Of a stretch of DNA of 64,000 nucleotides, positions 61,735-64,000 are shown in pieces. The notes under the pieces were generated by a model that was given only the letters and a program-made list of their open reading frames with translations, had not been told where the DNA came from and did no database searches. Within the stretch, counting starts at the first letter, position 1, and each line of letters starts with the position of its first letter. Location: assembly GCF_006065315.1 (NCBI RefSeq), contig NZ_CP040749.1, positions 4,548,001 to 4,612,000 on the forward strand, written 5' to 3'. The translations under genes were made by a program, and so were the position numbers. The DNA is from Aureibaculum algae (GTDB lineage: Bacteria > Bacteroidota > Bacteroidia > Flavobacteriales > Flavobacteriaceae).

Positions 61735-62128
61735 TAGTTGGATATAAAAGTTTACATTTAAATTTAAAAATTCTAAATACTTCAGCTATTAATGAAGCAT
61801 CTTCATTCATTGTAATTAACGCTCCATCTTTAGGTTATTAACCAATATTTCATTTCCAAATTTTCATCCTCAAATACAGTTAACTTAATACGATTGATTC
61901 TAAAAAATCTAAAATGCATCGCGATAATTGTATTTATTAAAATTAAAACCAAACTAGATAAAAACAACCCTGGACTCTTATTGCTTAATTATTAAGCTTA
62001 TACAAACTGTATATAAAACAAGTTAAGATATTTTGTTGCCCTAATCTTTCTTTTCTCAACGATTAACCTTTTTAAATTGGTATACAAAATAAATATTGAA
62101 ATTATTTTGTATTACTAATTAAAAAGAA
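61735..62128. other. Long AT-rich upstream region of susC
   Basis: About 390 bp with no credible ORF, RNA gene or strong hairpin. It separates the glycoside-hydrolase-like gene from the susC control region, so the two are probably transcribed separately. Confidence 0.5.
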
Positions 62129-62171
62129 TATATTTGGCAAACCAATTTGGTAAACCAATCTGGCAAACCAA
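62129..62171 (+). promoter_or_regulatory. susC promoter with three tandem 13-bp operators
   Basis: Three head-to-tail 13-bp units occupy 62133-62145 (TTTGGCAAACCAA), 62146-62158 (TTTGGTAAACCAA) and 62159-62171 (TCTGGCAAACCAA). Each is a near-palindrome of the form TTGG-N3-ACCAA. The first overlaps the -7 element TATATTTG (62129-62136). A bound repressor would cover the promoter and start site. The susC ATG is ~180 bp downstream, so the message has a long leader. Confidence 0.75.
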
Positions 62172-62350
62172 TTTTAGTTCTTTGCAATTTTAATGACACT
62201 ATTAAAAAACTAATCTATTTAAAAGGTTAATGTATACCTAATGTAAAGCCACAATATTATTTTGATTTGGAACAACCTTCAAACTAAAAAATACTTTACA
62301 ATAAATGCATTATTTAAAAATTATAAAATACTAACTTAAGTTAAATAATT

Positions 62351-64000
62351 ATGATGAAAAACAAAGTAAAATTAGTGAGGGCTTACTTTTTAACATTCCT
62401 GCTTTTTACAGCAGCAATGGCAAATGCCCAACAAAAAAGTGTTACTGGTAAGGTAACCGCCGGTGATGACGGAATGCCTTTACCAGGAGTTAATATTTCC
62501 GTGAAAGGAAGTACAACTGGAACTTCAACAGATTTTGATGGTATATATACAATAGACGTACCGGGTGATGATGCAGTACTTATTTATAGCTTTATTGGTT
62601 TTGTAAGCCAAGAAGTACCTGTTGGTGCTAAAAATGAAATTAACGTTATTTTACAAACAGATGCAAATGATTTAGAAGAAGTTGTAGTTGTTGGATATGG
62701 TACTCGTAAAAAAAGTGACATAACAGGAGCTGTATCTTCAGTGAAGTCTGAAGAATTAACAGCTTTTCCTGTAGCAAGTGCAGAACAAGCACTTCAAGGT
62801 CGTGCTGCTGGTGTAGTTGTACAATCTAATAATGGTGGTGAGCCTGGAGCTCCTATCAACATAAAAATTAGAGGAAACACTTCTATTAATGCAAGTAGTT
62901 CTCCTCTTATTGTTGTAGACGGTTTTGTTGGTGCATCGATGCCACAAGCGAACGACATTGAATCTATGGAAGTATTGAAAGATGCATCTGCAACTGCCAT
63001 ATATGGTTCTAGAGGTTCAAATGGTGTTGTATTAGTTACTACTAAAAAAGGTAAAAGCGGTAGATTAAATGTTGAGTTTAACACTACTTATGCTATTCAA
63101 AATACTTCAAACAGTTTAGACTTATTAAATGCAAATGAATTTGCAGATTATCAAAATCAAATAAGAACTAATAATGGTGTTTCTTCTAGTTACCCACAAG
63201 GTACTGCTGACACTGATTGGCAAGACTTAATTTATACAACGGGTAGTACTCAAAACCATCAACTTTCATTTTCAGGTGGTAGTGATAAAATAAACTTTTA
63301 CGCTTCTACAAATTATTTTAAACAAGATGGTATTATAATTAATTCTGATTATACCAAATTATCATTCTTATCAAATATTGATGCACAAGTTACAGATAAG
63401 TTAAAACTAGGTATGAATCTTTCAGGCAACAGAGCAACGAAAAATGGAGCTTCTACGAAATCTGATGGTTCTGTATCTGCGGGTGGAGATGATATCATTA
63501 CGTTAGCAATGAGATATGCACCAGACCAACCAGTTTATAATGATGATGGTAGTTATAACTTTGGTAATACTGTAGGAGATCCAGTTGATAATCCATATGC
63601 TATTGCTAAAGAAAGAATAGACGAAACTAAAGCAGATAACTTTAGAGCGAATTTTTATGCAAATTATGATATTATAGAAAATCTTACTTTTAAGACTACA
63701 TTTGGCTTTAGTACAGATAATCAAACTAATGGAATTTACTTACCAAGAGTATTGACACAGACTGCAGGAGGAGACGGCGGAAGAGCTATAGTTGAAACTG
63801 ATAAAAAAACGAGTGTATTGAGTGAAAACTACTTGACCTATAATACAGAGTTAGGAAAAGGAAATTTAACTTTATTAGCTGGTTACTCTTATCAAAAAAC
63901 TGTTTCAGAAAATTTTTATTCAGAAGCAACAGGGTTTATTACAGATGCTTTTTCTTACTACGGTCTAGGTTCTGCTACAAATGTATTACAACCTGATTCT
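62351..64000 (+). CDS. SusC/RagA-family TonB-linked outer-membrane receptor (3' end outside window)
   Basis: 550 codons are open to the window edge; family members are about 1000 residues. In order: signal peptide (MKNKVKLVRAYFLTFLLFTAAMANAQ), a CarboxypepD_reg-like domain (SVTGKVTAGDDGMPLPGVNISVKGSTTGTSTDFDGIYTIDV), the TonB-box-like LEEVVVVGYGTRKKSDITGAVSSV, a plug domain with the SusC signature IESMEVLKDASATAIYGSRGSNGVVLVTTKKG, and the first barrel strands. SusC imports oligosaccharides in complex with a SusD lipoprotein, which should lie just beyond the window. With the upstream glycoside-hydrolase-like gene it defines a polysaccharide-utilisation locus. Confidence 0.93.
   Translation, partial: MMKNKVKLVRAYFLTFLLFTAAMANAQQKSVTGKVTAGDDGMPLPGVNISVKGSTTGTSTDFDGIYTIDVPGDDAVLIYSFIGFVSQEVPVGAKNEINVILQTDANDLEEVVVVGYGTRKKSDITGAVSSVKSEELTAFPVASAEQALQGRAAGVVVQSNNGGEPGAPINIKIRGNTSINASSSPLIVVDGFVGASMPQANDIESMEVLKDASATAIYGSRGSNGVVLVTTKKGKSGRLNVEFNTTYAIQNTSNSLDLLNANEFADYQNQIRTNNGVSSSYPQGTADTDWQDLIYTTGSTQNHQLSFSGGSDKINFYASTNYFKQDGIIINSDYTKLSFLSNIDAQVTDKLKLGMNLSGNRATKNGASTKSDGSVSAGGDDIITLAMRYAPDQPVYNDDGSYNFGNTVGDPVDNPYAIAKERIDETKADNFRANFYANYDIIENLTFKTTFGFSTDNQTNGIYLPRVLTQTAGGDGGRAIVETDKKTSVLSENYLTYNTELGKGNLTLLAGYSYQKTVSENFYSEATGFITDAFSYYGLGSATNVLQPDS

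Overview
The window is AT-rich chromosomal DNA from a member of the Flavobacteriia (phylum Bacteroidota), probably a free-living Flavobacteriaceae. The call rests on several things seen here: the gliding genes gldE and gldD, two large secreted proteins with C-terminal type IX secretion (T9SS type A) sorting tails, a SusC-type TonB receptor, a divergent pair of type III and eukaryote-like glutamine synthetases, ribosomal protein L21 with a long extra C-terminal domain, a 30-residue COX24-like basic protein, and repeated use of the Bacteroidota -7 promoter element TAnnTTTG with little Shine-Dalgarno sequence.

Layout. 1-7.6 kb: tail of a KTSC-like gene, a B12-binding radical SAM enzyme, a beta-propeller lipoprotein whose 3' end has been tandemly amplified (67-bp units), an M28 peptidase with PDZ domain, a DUF4345 protein and a tRNA-dihydrouridine synthase. 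7.7-17.3 kb (minus strand): PAP2 phosphatase, a 1225-residue metallophosphoesterase/kinase-like/outer-membrane-barrel fusion, an HD domain protein carrying a PycTM-type membrane module, its GAF-domain neighbour, a LolE-like permease and rbfA. 17.4-20.5 kb (plus): mce, ftsX, DUF3098, uppP, truB. 20.5-32 kb: thioredoxin-like protein, threonine dehydrogenase, secreted T9SS cargo, recX, RNase G/E, the COX24-like protein and HU. 32.2-36.7 kb: mutY, ssb, gldE, gldD, heme A synthase. 36.8-47.8 kb: small lipoproteins, rplU-rpmA, flippase-dut, LysE-type exporter, 2Fe-2S reductase, TPM-LemA-MerR-M23, alaS. 48-56.9 kb: GSCFA protein, rhodanese, the glnN/glnA pair, a cation antiporter, and a BlaI/BlaR1-type pair with two matching operator dyads.

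The accessory part begins at about 57.0 kb. A tRNA-Arg(ACG) gene is followed by an array of repeats that each end in a copy of the tRNA 3' end. A complete IS3-family element has inserted into the array, with imperfect terminal inverted repeats, a 3-bp target duplication and an A AAA AAC frameshift site. After about 1 kb of decayed non-coding DNA comes a polysaccharide-utilisation-type locus: a glycoside-hydrolase-like lipoprotein of unrecognised family, a 616-bp control region with three tandem 13-bp operators over a promoter, and a susC gene that runs off the window.

Most of the window is ordinary housekeeping sequence. The best candidates for undescribed biology are the tRNA-3'-end repeat array, the BlaR1-like sensor with three TonB-plug-like repeats, the three-part phosphoesterase/kinase-like/barrel protein, the HD-PycTM/GAF pair, the protein-silent 67-bp tandem array, and the triple-operator susC promoter. 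I found no CRISPR array, no prophage and no complete antiphage system.
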